Source: Phylloscopus collybita
Taxonomy: Eukaryota; Chordata; Aves; Passeriformes; Phylloscopidae
DNA: 64,000 nucleotides
Direction of reading: 5' to 3'
Assembly (NCBI GenBank): GCA_027886175.1
Contig: JAJNNQ010000075.1
Coordinates: forward strand, 57,225,001-57,289,000
Every line of letters begins with the position of its first letter. Positions within the stretch are counted from its first letter, which is position 1. Under the pieces are notes generated by a model. The model was not told the origin of the DNA, did no database searches, and worked only from the letters and a program-made list of their open reading frames with translations. The position numbers and the translations under genes are program-made. Positions 1 to 12,490 of the stretch are shown piece by piece.

Positions 1-261
1 CTCCTAGCTAACAGAAGTAAAGACCTTATTTATTCTCTTTCACTTGCAAAAATGTATGTGGTCATACAATATCCCCTCTCTGAGCCTCTCAACTGAGTTC
101 AGAGACTGAGAAGTTTACATGAAATTGATAATGAAAACATTGCTATAAACATAACACAAACACAAGTTTCATTACAGGAGATACCTTAGGGCTCATAGCT
201 GATATATATAAACTTCAAAGAAGTTAATATATGTTAGATAATAGATATCTATATATGTATA

Positions 262-265
262 TCTG

Positions 266-300
<35 letters not shown>

Positions 301-302
301 CT
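262..302. repeat. (TCTA)n tetranucleotide microsatellite
   Basis: About nine to ten nearly perfect TCTA units, embedded in wider TA-rich sequence. The same motif recurs in a longer array at 46.5 kb. Likely length-polymorphic between individuals. Confidence 0.95.
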
Positions 303-1353
303 CTTGCAGATATTACCTAACTCATTATTTATATGTATAATATAGGTGTATATATTAGGTACATACAGATATTACATGTTAATTATGTGTGACAGTTGGG
401 AAGAACTGGTGATCTTAAATGATATTTTTGTATCGATTTTCCTGCTGCAGGTGAGATGTTGCTATACAAGGTCACACAAATGTGAAATCCAAGATGCAGA
501 CTATTTATTTTCAGAAGAGAAAATCTTGAAACAGGACTTTGAAATGCAGCAAAGAAATGCCACAGCCTTCAACTGCTGTACTTAGTTCATTGCTTCATAT
601 GTTCATTCAGTTAGATTTCAAAGAAAGCCTTCCAGTTCTAATTGGAAAACAAAGTTATACTGAATCACATGTTTTTAATGATTCATGATAATTTGTATTA
701 GCAGAGAAGACTTTGGCATTTCTGAAAACAATCCAAAGAAATAAAAAAAAATTGTATAGATGGAAGATCACATTATTAATGATTTCATTTAGAGTTTGGC
801 ATTTCAGAATGCAAATCAGGTTTGAAAGCAACACTGTAGAAGACAGTCTCATTAATGACATACATGGAAGGAAATCTATAACTCTATCATTAATGTATTT
901 TTTTTTTAGTTCTGCTTAAGGATTCATCCTTTATTTTGACAAAGCAACTGCTCTGCAAACAGGCTTCTATACATTGCTCCAAGTTTTACACTCACAAAGT
1001 AGGAATACAGAAAAAAGCTATTTGTTATAGAAATCTTAGCCATTGTAAAGAGCTGTGACCATCCTGGTAGGGAGCAAAACTGGTTAAGTTCAGTCCTTTT
1101 AAAATTAATTTTTCCTCTGAAATAAATATATCTGTATTGCAACCAAGAGAGTCTAGCTGTAGAGAATTGGAACAGATGTATTTGGTCACTTTTATATGCT
1201 AATTCCAACTCAGCACATGGCTACTGAGAACTCTGATGACATTTGAGAGACCCAAAAGGTTTGAGTCTTAGTTTTCATCATTGAAATTAATGAAGAAGAT
1301 CTCTGGTTGTTGTTAACTCACGCGTGTATTTCTTCCAGCTTTTACTTGTATTA

Positions 1354-1510
1354 GGTTTTGGGGTGGGGTGTGTTTGTTTGTTTGGTTTATTTGTTTGTTT
1401 TTGGTATTGGTGGTGGGTTTTGTTGGGTTTTTTGGTGTTTTGTTTGTTTGGTTTTTTGTTGTGTTTTTGTTTTGGTTTTCTTTCTTTGTTTGTTTGTTTG
1501 TTTTGTGGAT
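1354..1510. repeat. G/T-only low-complexity tract
   Basis: The plus strand is built almost only of T and G, mostly GTTT, GGTT and TTTGG units. Open frames run through it in all plus frames simply because it lacks A; their Phe/Val/Cys/Gly-rich translations are an artefact of composition. Confidence 0.9.
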
Positions 1511-3135
1511 CTGTCTGTACAACTTTCTTTATTTGAAATGGGAAAGACTGGAATTCCTCATCCAAAGAACAGTTACAATCTGATCCCAAACTACAAAAAT
1601 GATATTTCATCTAAGGTGGGTATAGAGAAAATCCAAAGTAGTCCACGGCTGTTGAAATGTTGTCTAGGATGCAGGAAGATTTACATCCATCTAAGGAGGT
1701 CACCTCCTTGATCTGAGTTCCAGACACCTCACTTCAGTCTCAGCTCTCTGCTGCTGTAGGTTTCAGCTCTACCACTTACAACAAAATTTCACACTGCTTT
1801 AGCTTTCTCAGGTCTGTGGAGACTTCTGTTCTTGCCTCATTTGAAGCAGTCCCAAATAGCAATCTTTGTATCCTTTGAAAGCGCAAGGAAACTTGTAGCC
1901 AGTGCAGATTCCGTCAGTGTGTATCAGTAAGGCAAAGTTCTTTTCCAAAATCTAAGGCTTTTTACCAAAAAGAGGGTTTTAGCTACTATAACTGCAGTGG
2001 TAGCCTCACAAACCAGGGTGATACATGCAACAGCAGCTTTAAATATTTGCCTTATGAGGTATGACTGATTCCATTTATCTCAGTGACTGCTAAATTGGGT
2101 GTCCCTGGAAACACTTGTGACATGACACTTTTTCTGCCAGTCCTCACCAAAGCAGGTAGGAAAGGAGGTGAAACATTATCTCTTGACATTTGCACAGTCC
2201 ACTGTGAAGGAAAGCTCATTGGGGCTGGATAAGGGCATCTGGGAACACCAGTGTTTGTCTCTCCTTACAACCAGGAAATCAAAGCCAGAATCCAGTTATT
2301 GTCTTAAATTCTTGCTGGAATAGCCAGAGCTAAGCTGACAAATATTCAATATCAAAGGTCTTGAGAGCCAAACCTGCGGGTCTGAGGAAGGTATGAGAAA
2401 GAGTATCTGCATCGTTATCAGTTTTACTTTTAACAGCTTCATTGGAAGGAGAATTGAAAATTAATTTTCAATGCTGAGTCGAACCTTGGGCATGTATTAC
2501 TGTTCAGAGAATCCCTGTTCTCCTAGGAAGTATTGCAGCAGGTGAGAGATGTTTATGCAAAGCTGTTGCACTATTTTGAAGGATCCTTATATATGTTTGT
2601 ACCCTACCTCTGGGAAACCACGTACACCTCTGATCACATCACTTGATATAGCCAGAATTCTCAGGGGAGAAGACACAGATAATCCTTCACTGTAAAGCCT
2701 CATATAGCCTGATTCACACCTGTCCCAAACACTGAACACCCAACATGCTCTATTGCATGTGACTGCATAGAAAAATAGTGGCGCCTGAAGGCACAGACCA
2801 AAAGAGGTGACAGAGAAGCAGGCATTCCCATCACCTTGTGTTCTTCCTTCCAGGGAAAACTTGAAACATTCAGTATAGAAAGAAAACGTACTAAATTTCA
2901 GACATTTGCATTAGGGACTTTGAGGCAGACATAGCATTTCCAATTCTAATACTGAGGCCTTCACAAGGGATTTCACATCTGAAGCTTCTTCATTGCATTG
3001 GACCGAATGACACTAAATCCAATTTAAAATAAATGATGAGCCAGAGCTCTGGTACACCTTTGCCAAATACAAGAATAATATGTGTTGTAAAAATAAAGTA
3101 AAATTCACGTTGTAAATGATTCATTTACGTAGCTG

Positions 3136-3202
3136 TTTATATATATATATATAAACACACATATGTATATATTATATATAAGTATATAAAATACACTATA
3201 TA
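3136..3202. repeat. (TA)n-rich low-complexity tract
   Basis: A run of TATATA is followed by interrupted TATG, TATA and CACA units. This is simple-sequence DNA with easy strand separation; nothing suggests a gene. Confidence 0.85.
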
Positions 3203-3245
3203 TGTATCAGAGAAATTAATGTGCAGAGAGCCTGAACTGAAAGTC

Positions 3246-3300
3246 TCAGGCCTGCAAACACTTAGCCTGTATTTTACTCGAGGCACATGAGTAGTCCCTG
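3246..3300 (+). repeat. Possible half of an old amniote MITE
   Basis: The stretch contains TGCAAACACTTA, then TTTACTC, then ACATGAGTAGTCCC in order. This is the order of words I associate with a palindromic DNA-transposon-derived MITE family known from reptile and bird genomes. Only one arm is visible, so the assignment is an inference from memory of the family. Related-looking palindromic copies lie at 58.1 and 62.5 kb. Confidence 0.3.
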
Positions 3301-3743
3301 CTGTGCTTTGCTCTTTATGTACATAAACCTTTGTAGGCCTGGAGCCACAGCACAGGAGGCAAAAAATACCAAAAGCATTTCATAACATTTCTTTTCATGA
3401 CTTTGTGCTTGTGATGCTCTCGAATCAGTATCATTATTTCTTTATTGTGTTTTGTCATTGTGGTGACACAAAGGATTTTAGTGCAGCTCTGTAGAGACTG
3501 TTGTGCCACAGACACGTGTTTTAGTGTCAGTTCTGTTCTGTTAAAAGGCAGAAATAGATTCTGGAGGTGGGATTTGCAATGACCACAAAGCATCTGGCAT
3601 CTCTGTAACTGTCCTTTCGCAAGACCAAGGAAAATTCCTTGATATCTTTTACAGCTCTGATTAAACACTGCATGTGCCAATGACAGATGTGTTTAAGCTA
3701 CTTATCTTTTTAAGCTATAGTGTTTTATCTGTGTAGAACTTCT

Positions 3744-4041
3744 CACCAGAGGGGGATAGGGGCACTGACTTTAAGCTGAAAAAGGGCAGGTTTACATTAG
3801 ATATAAGGAAGAAATTCTTTACTTTTGAGGCTGATGAGGCACTGGAACAGGCTGTCCAGAGAAGCTGTGGATGCCCCATCCCCATGAAAGTGTTCAAGGC
3901 CAGGTTGGGCAGGGCTCTGAGTACACTGGTGTAGTGAAAGATGTCCTTGTATAGCTGGGGGCGGGGGGGGGTGGTGTGTGTGCAATTAGGTGGTCTTTAA
4001 AGTCCTTTCCAGTCCAAGCCATTCTGTGTTCCTATGATACT
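3744..4041 (+). mobile_element. CR1 LINE 3' fragment
   Basis: This is a 5'-truncated CR1 non-LTR retrotransposon in sense orientation. Diagnostic words are visible in order: AGATATAAGGAAGAAATTC, then GGCACTGGAACAGGCTGTCC, then GAGAAGCTGTGGATGCCCC, then a 3' end resembling TCTTTAAAGTCC and CCATTCTGTG. It covers only the last part of the RT/3' UTR region and cannot code. Near 3958-3985 a G-run and a (GT)n stretch have replaced part of the tail. Confidence 0.93.
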
Positions 4042-4146
4042 GTGGTAACAATGGGCAAGGTTTCTTAGAGAAGAGAACTGATAATGATGTATCCATCTAA
4101 GAGAGTGTCTCTCTATGCACTGTCTGTACATACATAATAGATATTT

Positions 4147-4195
4147 AATTTTTTTTTTCTCTCATTGGCTTTCTTTTTTTTTTTTTTTCTCTTCC
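4147..4195. repeat. T-rich tract
   Basis: Two poly-T runs are separated by CTCTCATTGGC. It could be the reverse of an old poly-A tail, but no recognisable element is attached. Confidence 0.8.
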
Positions 4196-7100
4196 CTAGA
4201 GTCTTTATGACAGTTCGTAGTTTACAATATTTAGGACTCAACATTAAATTTAAGGCTACACAAACACTATCTCCAGGCCAGTTTTAAGCCCATGCTTACA
4301 CTAAAATCTGCTTCACATCCACACAGTCTAGTTCCTAGCATTTGAGGACTTGGCTGCACACTGGTAGTTAGGCCTGGAAACACACTAGTCAGAGCAAAGT
4401 CAGCTGGCTGTGCTGGGCACTGGAAGATGCCAAACTGGTACTGCCAAACTGGTGACTCACAGCTGGGAGTCAGGGATTTCACCTCTTAAGGTCAATCTCG
4501 AGAAAACAACTCAACAAACTATCAGCCCCAAAAAAAGCAATATATAAGTAATTGATTCACCTTAAACTGTCTGAAAGCAAATTGAAACATCAGCATAAGC
4601 AAAGTTAGTGTACCTCTGTCAATCTTTTTAAGGAAATAATTCTTCATCTGCCAGAAATTACGAACTCACTTGAATAATCTCAATCCAGTTGATGGCTTTG
4701 TGCTTAGTGTAAGAACAAACAGTAAATGCTCTAAATAACATGTTAACATTACTTCTCAGTGATATTTGGGCTGAAGAATAATTCATCTGTTTCCTCCCCA
4801 GTATTTTTTCCCCACATATGGGCTAGAATTATACGGAAATTCATGTAAATGAATATTGATTTTCAAATATGAAAATATTGTGTCTATTTTTGCACTGTTT
4901 CCACTTGAAACACAGTTGCTGCCAGTCATATCTTCTCTCCACCTGCTTCATTCTGACAGTTTGCATCATCCTGCTTTTATAGATTTTCCCCAACTGTAAT
5001 CAGGTGCATTACCTCAGAATGCCATCAATGTTCTTTACTAGTATGCCATGGATTCTCACAGGGGGTAAAAAAAAAAAGGCAAGGTAAATTTTGTTATTTG
5101 GCTTCCATTTTATAAAAGTAAGCAGAGAAATATGCAGTTGAATTCCAATTCAACCAGAAGCCTAAACAAAGACAGACTTTCTGACTCATGATGACACCTT
5201 CAATCAATATTTTTCAAAGCAATCAACAAAAAATGTAAACTGGATAACTGCATTGTACGTATGAAAGAAGCAGGCTTCTTGAAGAGCAATAAGTTTGTAT
5301 CAAAAGCCATGCCAAGATGAAAAGAATATGGCCTAAGTTCAAATTCGGTTAATCAGTTCACATGCTGAGCATTGAGCAACTCAGTAGACTGAAAAAAGCT
5401 AAAAAGATGACTGAGTGGAGTTGGGCTGCTCACTCTTGATTTCAAGCACTGATATCTTTTGGAGCTCCTTGGGATCCTTGGGCCCTAGCTTATATTCATC
5501 CACTCATCCATCTTACCATCCATCATGTAGTTGGCACCACTACAACCCTTAAACTGTGAGGACTGAAGTGTCACACTCTGCAACTGATTGTATGAAATAG
5601 ATCCCCCTTCCTTTGTGTACTCACACACTGTTCTTGAGTAAAAGTAAGATGCTTTCTAATCTCTTTTCACTATATCATCCCACAAATATAACAAGAATAC
5701 CGAGAAAAATATAGTTCACTCATGTTTCAGAGTTAGCCTTGGTGTTTGGGGAGGCAGAATATTTGCATATAATTTTGTAGTTTGTGCAGTTTCTGGGAGT
5801 GCACTAGTTTTCAGCATTTTTATGTTTTTTACAGTAAAAAGGCTCTCCAATACAATGAGACATTAAAAATACTTAGAGAAAACCTGGAAGATTTCTTATT
5901 TTACTGTTTCTCATGTAATTTATAATGCACTATGTATATAAACAAAGTGGATAGAGCATTGCTACGTCCGTCTTAAAATTTATCCTGTGACACAGGATAA
6001 AATTCATCTTCATAGTTCCCTGAGTATGGATACAGCTAATGGTCCACACAGCTGATAGATTAGACCCTCTTTTGGGAGATCCATGCACCTATGCAAAAAA
6101 AAAAAGTCATTAAGCAGACAATTTTGACAGGTTTGCAACTTCTGGAAATTTCAAGACAAACCCTAGTGGTGTATTATGGAGGCTTAGCTATTTTAGCAGT
6201 GGGATAAAATTCCATAGCAGGACACTGATATATGAGTTTTGAGATACAGAAGATCAAATTCTATGCAGAAAACCATGTTAGGCTTTTTAAATAAATTCTT
6301 GCAGGTGATAATATTTACCTTCAGATTCTCCATAAGGCAACATTTCTTTCAAAATTTTCAGTACCTTTCAAGTGGTAAGAACATGAAAATCTCACTCTTT
6401 CAGATTTTCAAGTAATTTAGAATCCAGAATAGACTGAATGTTGAAGGGAAGAGGCTGTGTTGAAAAAAAAAACCAAACAACCCAACAAACAAAAAAACAC
6501 GGCAATTATGTTTGGGTCATGCAGAAGTCTAGAAATAGAGTCTTCTGAAAGCTGGTTATGCACTGAATCATCACTCCTTCAGTAGTTCACATTTTTTTGT
6601 GTTGTCAGAAAGAATGTTGACTCATAAGGGTACAGACAATTTATACAAATGCTAAACACACCTTTTTATACAATCATTTGAAATTTTCACTTAGGAATGA
6701 AACAGAATTTCAGAATTTTTTAGAGCTTTTTATGCCATTAAAATAAGGTTTCCAAAGAGGAGACATGTCAATAAGCCTCTTTTAGATCAAAACCTACTAA
6801 AATTACCTTTCTCTTTCAGAAAATTTACTGAAGACAGAAGCATATTTCATTCCATTTAAGCCTGTTTAGTTGTGGATTGCACAAATCTTTACTGAATTTT
6901 TACACAAAATTTTACTGAAATCTCTAGTCCTCCTTTGGAGCTGGCCGGTATCACATACATGATGAAATAACCCCTGGAATACAAGGAAAAATTAATTGAA
7001 CTACTCATACCTAAATTCAAGCCCTGCTCAGAGTAGTAAAGGCATCCCTCACTATAACTGTAACATTTTAAAAATTAAACACTCCAGTGGTTTGGAATGC

Positions 7101-7450
7101 AAGCATCTTTTCTTTCAAATCCTTAGAAGCCTCACCAAATTACGACACATTGTTATATATCTAATCATTAATTTTAAGAGTCTTGATGAGTGTCTAAAAA
7201 TTAAAGCTAATCAAAGTCCAAGCTCAAATTTCTAATATGCAAATCTCACATCAGTCCACTGTGGTTCTCTTTAGGAGTTCTTTTACAAGGGACTAGTTAC
7301 AAGTGACAGAGAGTTTTTCTTGCTTCAGAGCACATAATCTTAGTATTGTCATTCTCCCAAGACCTAATGGATATTTCAGAGAAATGGATGACTGGATATT
7401 TCAAAAGAATGATAGTGAAATTTCAACCAATTATGAGGATTATTGTTATC
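4196..7450. other. Unique AT-rich non-coding DNA
   Basis: No gene or recognised transposon was seen. It holds a perfect short palindrome at 5979-6001 and an A/C-only tract at 6463-6500. A minus-strand frame at 4267-4482 has no domain or splice support. Confidence 0.55.
5979..6001. repeat. Perfect 23-base palindrome
   Basis: The arms TTTATCCTGTG and CACAGGATAAA are exact reverse complements separated by a single A. The pairing extends about three more bases with one mismatch. It could fold as a tight hairpin or bind a dimeric factor. No transposon is recognised around it. Confidence 0.9.
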
Positions 7451-7516
7451 TTGGGGTTTGGACTAGATGACTACAAAGGTCCCTTCCAACCAAAACCATT
7501 CTATGATTCTGTGATC
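7451..7516 (+). mobile_element. CR1 LINE 3' tail
   Basis: A very short CR1 remnant in sense orientation. It shows GGACTAGATGAC, then GGTCCCTTCCAACC, then the terminal 8-base repeat motif (CATTCTATGATTCTGTG). The tail motif is the classic CR1 3' end, so this is a severely 5'-truncated insertion. Confidence 0.92.
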
Positions 7517-10500
7517 TTCAAACCCAGAGCTGACTCATGTACAAAGGAGTCATAATCACTTCTTGGTCTCCACTTAGATTCTCTTAGGTATTCAGACTAA
7601 AGTCAGCCATCTTAAAGTCTCTTTCCTGTGTAAAGAAGATATCTTTTTCCACTGCAGAACCCATTTTCCTGAAAACACATTTCAGGTAAAGCAAAAATAT
7701 GGTCCCTTTTTCAGAGGAAACATTTACAATAGAAGACTATTCCATAGCATTAACTACTCAAGTGCATTTCCTCAGATAAGTTAAAGACAAAAGAAAATTT
7801 TCTCTTAAAATTAGTTACTTCACATGAATAAACACATTGCAGAGAACTGCCTTTTTCACTCTGTAATATAGTTTTAAATGTGCATACCCAGTAAAAGTGA
7901 AAAAAAAAGAAAGCAAAATGAACAATTATGATGACAACTTTTTGCAATTTAGGACAAAAGTGGTGTTGTAGAAACTAAATAAGATACAGATAAAAAACTA
8001 TTTAGTTACAGATATATGCAGAGTTTTGTAGTACTTAATACTGTGGATTGTGTGTGTATGTGGTTTTGGTTAGTCTATACTTCTTGCATAAGTATAAGAG
8101 GATGGTAGTCATGCAAAAATGAATGTATCTGGTGTTAAAAATTCTCTCAGGTTTTGTAAAGAGAATAGAAAGGTAATGTAATTTTAAATAAATTAGGAAA
8201 AAGACTTTTTTTCCAAATTCTAGGTAAGATGTGTTTGCTCGCATTGTAATTATGCTTTTTAAAAGATATATTCTCTCTTCCAGGTGTGCTGGCCTTGGTA
8301 TCAAGAGATTCTGCCTTCTGAACAAAAACAGCTGATAACCCTAAATTAAGAGGTGAATTAGATGCTTGTGAAACTACCAATTGACAGTATAAGAGCTGGA
8401 AAGATCATTTTTCTGTATATAATTCTACTAAGATTCAAGTACCAGCAGCATTTCCTGCAAACATCTTAAAGTGAAGTCATTAGCCTGGCTTGAAGTGGTT
8501 CCAAATCCAGGGGTCAAACCAGGTTACTAAGGTCTGAATTTGAGCACACTGGTCCCAAACAAATGAGGAACTAGGCCACTGAAGTTAATCAAGTTTAACA
8601 ATGGAGATAGAGATGGAGATGGAAATTTAAGTACTTAAATGTGCTTATTTTAACCTTGCCATATGAAATATCAGAGTACTTGTACTGAAGTGGATTAAGT
8701 TGTGGTGCTTCTTTTAATGAATAAAAAACAACTGGATTTAAAAGAATAATATTTTTTTATTTGAAGCAAATAGAGCAACAGCCAAGCTCAAAAGTATAAA
8801 TTAACTACACATTCTCATATTGATCAACTTCTTATCTGAAATCAGTATCAGTGATAAACATACCAGTTGTACTACAAGAATATAAAAATCTCTTATTAAA
8901 CCCCCAAATTTCTACTTAGGTTATGTGCTTCAGCTTCTCAAAACACAGGACAGAGTATCCTATCTATCAATCTATCCTATGATTGACCTATCCATTGAAA
9001 ATTTTGAAGAACATTTGTAAGTTTCAAATTTTTATTTTCCCTGGTCAGACTTACGTTCTTCTGGTCTCTGAATGACTATTTATAAATTCAAAAAATGCTA
9101 ATTATGTTAGTCTAAACATACATTAAATTTCTTTCCCGAATATGTAATTGATAGTTTAATGCTATGAGTCAGACGTTAATTTGACTTTTTTTTCTTTTGT
9201 GATATCAGATGTTCTGTCAAATTTGCCAACAATAGAGGCAACAATGCCGTAATAGAGGCATCCACAATAAAAATCCACTGTTCTAATCTCCTGTTTGGAG
9301 CTTTGATACCTTACATGTACTTCAAGTCTCTTAAAAAGCAAGCCTGTTTTGGACTTTGGGGAAGTAAAGTGTCTCAAGAAGTATGCCAAAGTTCAGTTTC
9401 TCTTCAGTTTGGGTTGTTTGGTTATGCTGTGTTCTCTTTTCCCACTGAACAATATAGTTAGGAAAATCAAACTCTAGAATTCTCACTTCAGCACAAATAA
9501 ACTTGGCATGTGCTTAAAATTTTAATAGAAGAGGTAGAGGTCTTTCCTTTCTAAGTCCCTTAGGTCCAGTGAGTAACAAGTTGAAATTTCCACCTATTTA
9601 GTGAATAGTTTTTTTAAAGAACTAAAGAAGAACTTCTTAATAAAAATATTTTAAAAACGTGTGTGAGTCTTTAAGAGTTTAATTTGGAAAGAAGACTAGG
9701 AAGTACCTTAGGTCTTCTGTATAGAAGTGGCTTGTCATGTAAGTGGCTGTTAAAAATTAAGAAGTTATTTAGGTTTCTTGTACAGCTTAAGCAAATTCCT
9801 TACTATAATTAAGAAGTTAGATGAAATCTTTCCAGATAAAGGAATATACAGAGACTTCTTTGATAATAATTAAGCTTTAAAACATTCTTCTTAAGAATTG
9901 TGCTAGTAATAAAGATGATTCTCAGAACTAGAAAATTTCTTTTTATGGAATGTAATAACATTTGAACTTCCTCATAACATATTTCCAAATCTCATTAGAC
10001 TATGGTGACATTAGAAGTCCTTAAGAAGATGACAAAAAAATATCCAACAATCTAGAATAATAACTAGAAACATGTTCCAAGGTTCCCTGCACTCAGGAGC
10101 AGAAGCAATTCGATTAGATGTGATTTGGTGGCTTAGCTGACCTGGTCTGGCTGTGACTACACACCCTCTCTATTATTCTTCAAGAGGGAATCTTGGGGAT
10201 TATCTCACTTTGAGACCTACACAAAAGACTGAGAATGTCAGCTTGGGCATGAGTATGAGTATGAGTAAAACCTGCAAAAACATTGATTGCAGTGGAAACT
10301 GTAGCCATTCTGATGTAGACAGTGATATATTCTTCTTTCAGCTTCTGTAGCATTTCCTTCTCTGACACTTAATTCTGTTTCTAAACATCCCTCCACCCCA
10401 GCCAAGCACATAACACCATATGGCTTCAGTTCTACTGTGTCAGTATTTTGTAAAGATAGCACAAAGGAAATGTCATGAAAATAGTTTTGTCATTCTCTAA

Positions 10501-12433
10501 ATGGATGCTTAATCCTTTTGTTATTTAAAATGTAGCAACTCAAAATCTCACAGGGTTTTTTATTGTTTAAATTTCAGATTCTAGAGATGATGCTTGTGAA
10601 TAGACAGAAATAGTTGAATTTATCTGAAACTGAGATTTCTATTTTCTACGATTTATTTTGTTTTAAGATTAGATCATCAGGAGCTTAAGATTTTTCTTTG
10701 TTTTGAAATGCATTGTTATTTAAATAGAGTATAAAAAGTTACTATAAAGTCCTACAAAATTGACTACACTTACAATGAAAACTCTTGAATTATTGAAGAC
10801 ATATTCAAGGAGAATTGACTCCTAATTCTGCAAAGAATACACTTTGTCTTTAGATTTGTGGATGGAGAGCTTCACCGTGATGATTTCAAAGATGTTATCA
10901 TTGTCCAAACTCTAATAGAAGAATATAGAAAAGGTATTCTGACTGAGATGACCATTATTGTTTGCTTGCATTCTTAACTTTTTTCCCCTCAGATTTGCTT
11001 TCCTTTCATTTATAATTTAAACATGACACTTCAGAATTGCAATATTTTGATTGATTTTTACCTTTTTACACATGTAAAACCAGAAATCTCAAGAGGCATT
11101 AAAAGAAGAGACAATGAGAATTGGTCTACTATTTATTGTGCTCTAGGCTTGTACGACTTAATTATTTCTGGAATATATTAATGTAGTATTCAGTGATTGA
11201 AAACACCCCTTCCGTTTTTAGGACTGATCCTCTGAAGCTAACTGGAGTGTAGTTTGTACATTAAAGAAGTTATTTTGAGGGAGAAGATTTCATTAGACTC
11301 CAGATCTGTAGGAATTCAGGGACAGCAGCTCTAGTTTAACAAATATATTTGACTTTCCTGGGGATAATAAAGGGAGAAAGAGAGGCAGTTGGCATTGTTT
11401 TGTTTAGACTTCGAAAACACATTTTACATGGCATGACAGATAAAAGCAATTTTGAAAATAAAGTCTGTTTGGGGGATAAGAAAGTGAATTGGAATGTGGT
11501 TGGAGGAAAAAAAGCAATGATTTGAAAAAAAGCAATCTATGATTTAAGCAGTAAACCTGAGCTAAAAGATAGTAATTTGTTCAATTGGTTACACCACATT
11601 TGTTAATGTTTGTTGTGCAGCTCCTTCCTGACTTTTCTAGCAGTAAACTGTAGATGCATTTAAATTTTATTAATTTGTTTTTAATTCCCACAAACAGTAT
11701 GTAATTATACATTAGTAACCTAATACTAGAGCCTGGTGAACCTGGGTAATCAAATTCAACATAAGCTAGTTAGGTGTTGAGTGTCAATTCATCTGATCTT
11801 TACAAAATCTTGTTTTAATATTGATGGAGAAAAAATATATAATATTTTACCTTCTTACTGATCATCTTTATCTGCATGTGTTAAAATTGTGCTAATGATT
11901 TTGTAATAAAAATTGTTAAAGCCTTTCCTGCTGCCAGTCACTGCTTCAGTTTAAAGCTGTGCACTCAATTGGTGTTATATTAGTGTTGAACAAATTAGTG
12001 TATACGAATCATGTTTCACATTTCCAGAAAAAAAATGTGCCTTTCTGTAAAGGAAAAGGAAGCTGGAAGAGAAGCTGTGGAAAAGTTCTTTTTGCTTAAT
12101 GAAATCAAACTTCAGCAGAGCTCTTTCCTTATTTTTAAGTCTAGTTAAACATATTCCTAATTTTGCTCCTTTGAAAAATTGGTTCTAGGCTGCCTTCCTT
12201 TGAAGGAAGACTGTGTCTGACTCTTTACTTGAATAAACTAATTTAGAACATATAGCATTTCAGCCCCAAAATAAATACACTGTGGGAACAGAGGGTGGAA
12301 GAATAAAAATGAGGTTCTATTGGATGTTGGCTCTTTGTGCTAACAGTGCATCTCCAGCTATGTAAATGGTAGCAGTGACAAGGGGAAATGTAGTTCAAGG
12401 TTCAAGCCAGGTGCTTTCTTCCTCAGTCATATA
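7517..12433. other. Unique AT-rich DNA with one candidate exon
   Basis: No transposon was recognised and the sequence is strongly AT-rich. The only coding-like signal is the candidate exon at 10854-10933. Small direct repeats of GAGTAT occur near 10250-10265. Short open frames near 7.8, 8.1-8.4, 9.2 and 10.2-10.4 kb have no support. Confidence 0.5.
10854..10933 (+). other. Candidate internal coding exon (unrecognised)
   Basis: An 80-base segment is bordered by a pyrimidine-rich acceptor (CACTTTGTCTTTAG) and a donor (AAAAG then GTATTC). One base completes an incoming codon, 26 codons are open, and one base is left over. The other two frames contain stops. The open frame is rich in Asp, Glu, Lys and hydrophobic residues and begins FVDGELHRDDFKDV, which looks like ordinary soluble-protein sequence. 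I cannot assign it to a family. The donor beyond GTA is weak and the segment is short, so chance remains quite possible. If real, the window would lie inside a large-intron gene on the plus strand. Confidence 0.3.
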
Positions 12434-12490
12434 AATCACAGACTATCTTGAGTTGGAAGGGACCCATAAGCATCATTGTGTCTCTTTCCT
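12434..12490 (-). mobile_element. CR1 LINE 3' tail fragment
   Basis: ATCACAGACTATCTTGAGTT followed by GGAAGGGACCCATAAGCATC is the reverse complement of the CR1 3' terminus. Only about 55 bases remain. Confidence 0.8.

Larger units (their letters stand above)
1..3135. other. Unique AT-rich non-coding DNA
   Basis: No coding exon, RNA gene or recognised transposon was found here apart from the simple repeats listed separately. Short open frames on both strands lack splice context and recognisable motifs. The part from about 1.7 to 2.9 kb is somewhat more GC-rich than its surroundings and may be old decayed repeat or unique sequence; I could not assign it. Confidence 0.6.

Noticed and set aside
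262..302. Short tetranucleotide array as a CRISPR-like or centromeric repeat
   Set aside because: It is a simple microsatellite without spacers or higher-order units.
1324..1711. Several overlapping Phe/Cys/Gly-rich or Lys/Asn/Thr-rich frames
   Set aside because: Produced by a G/T-only tract that cannot form stop codons on one strand and by its reverse complement.
3315..3680. 121-codon minus-strand open frame
   Set aside because: No recognisable family, no splice sites at its ends; length is within chance for 64 kb and six frames.
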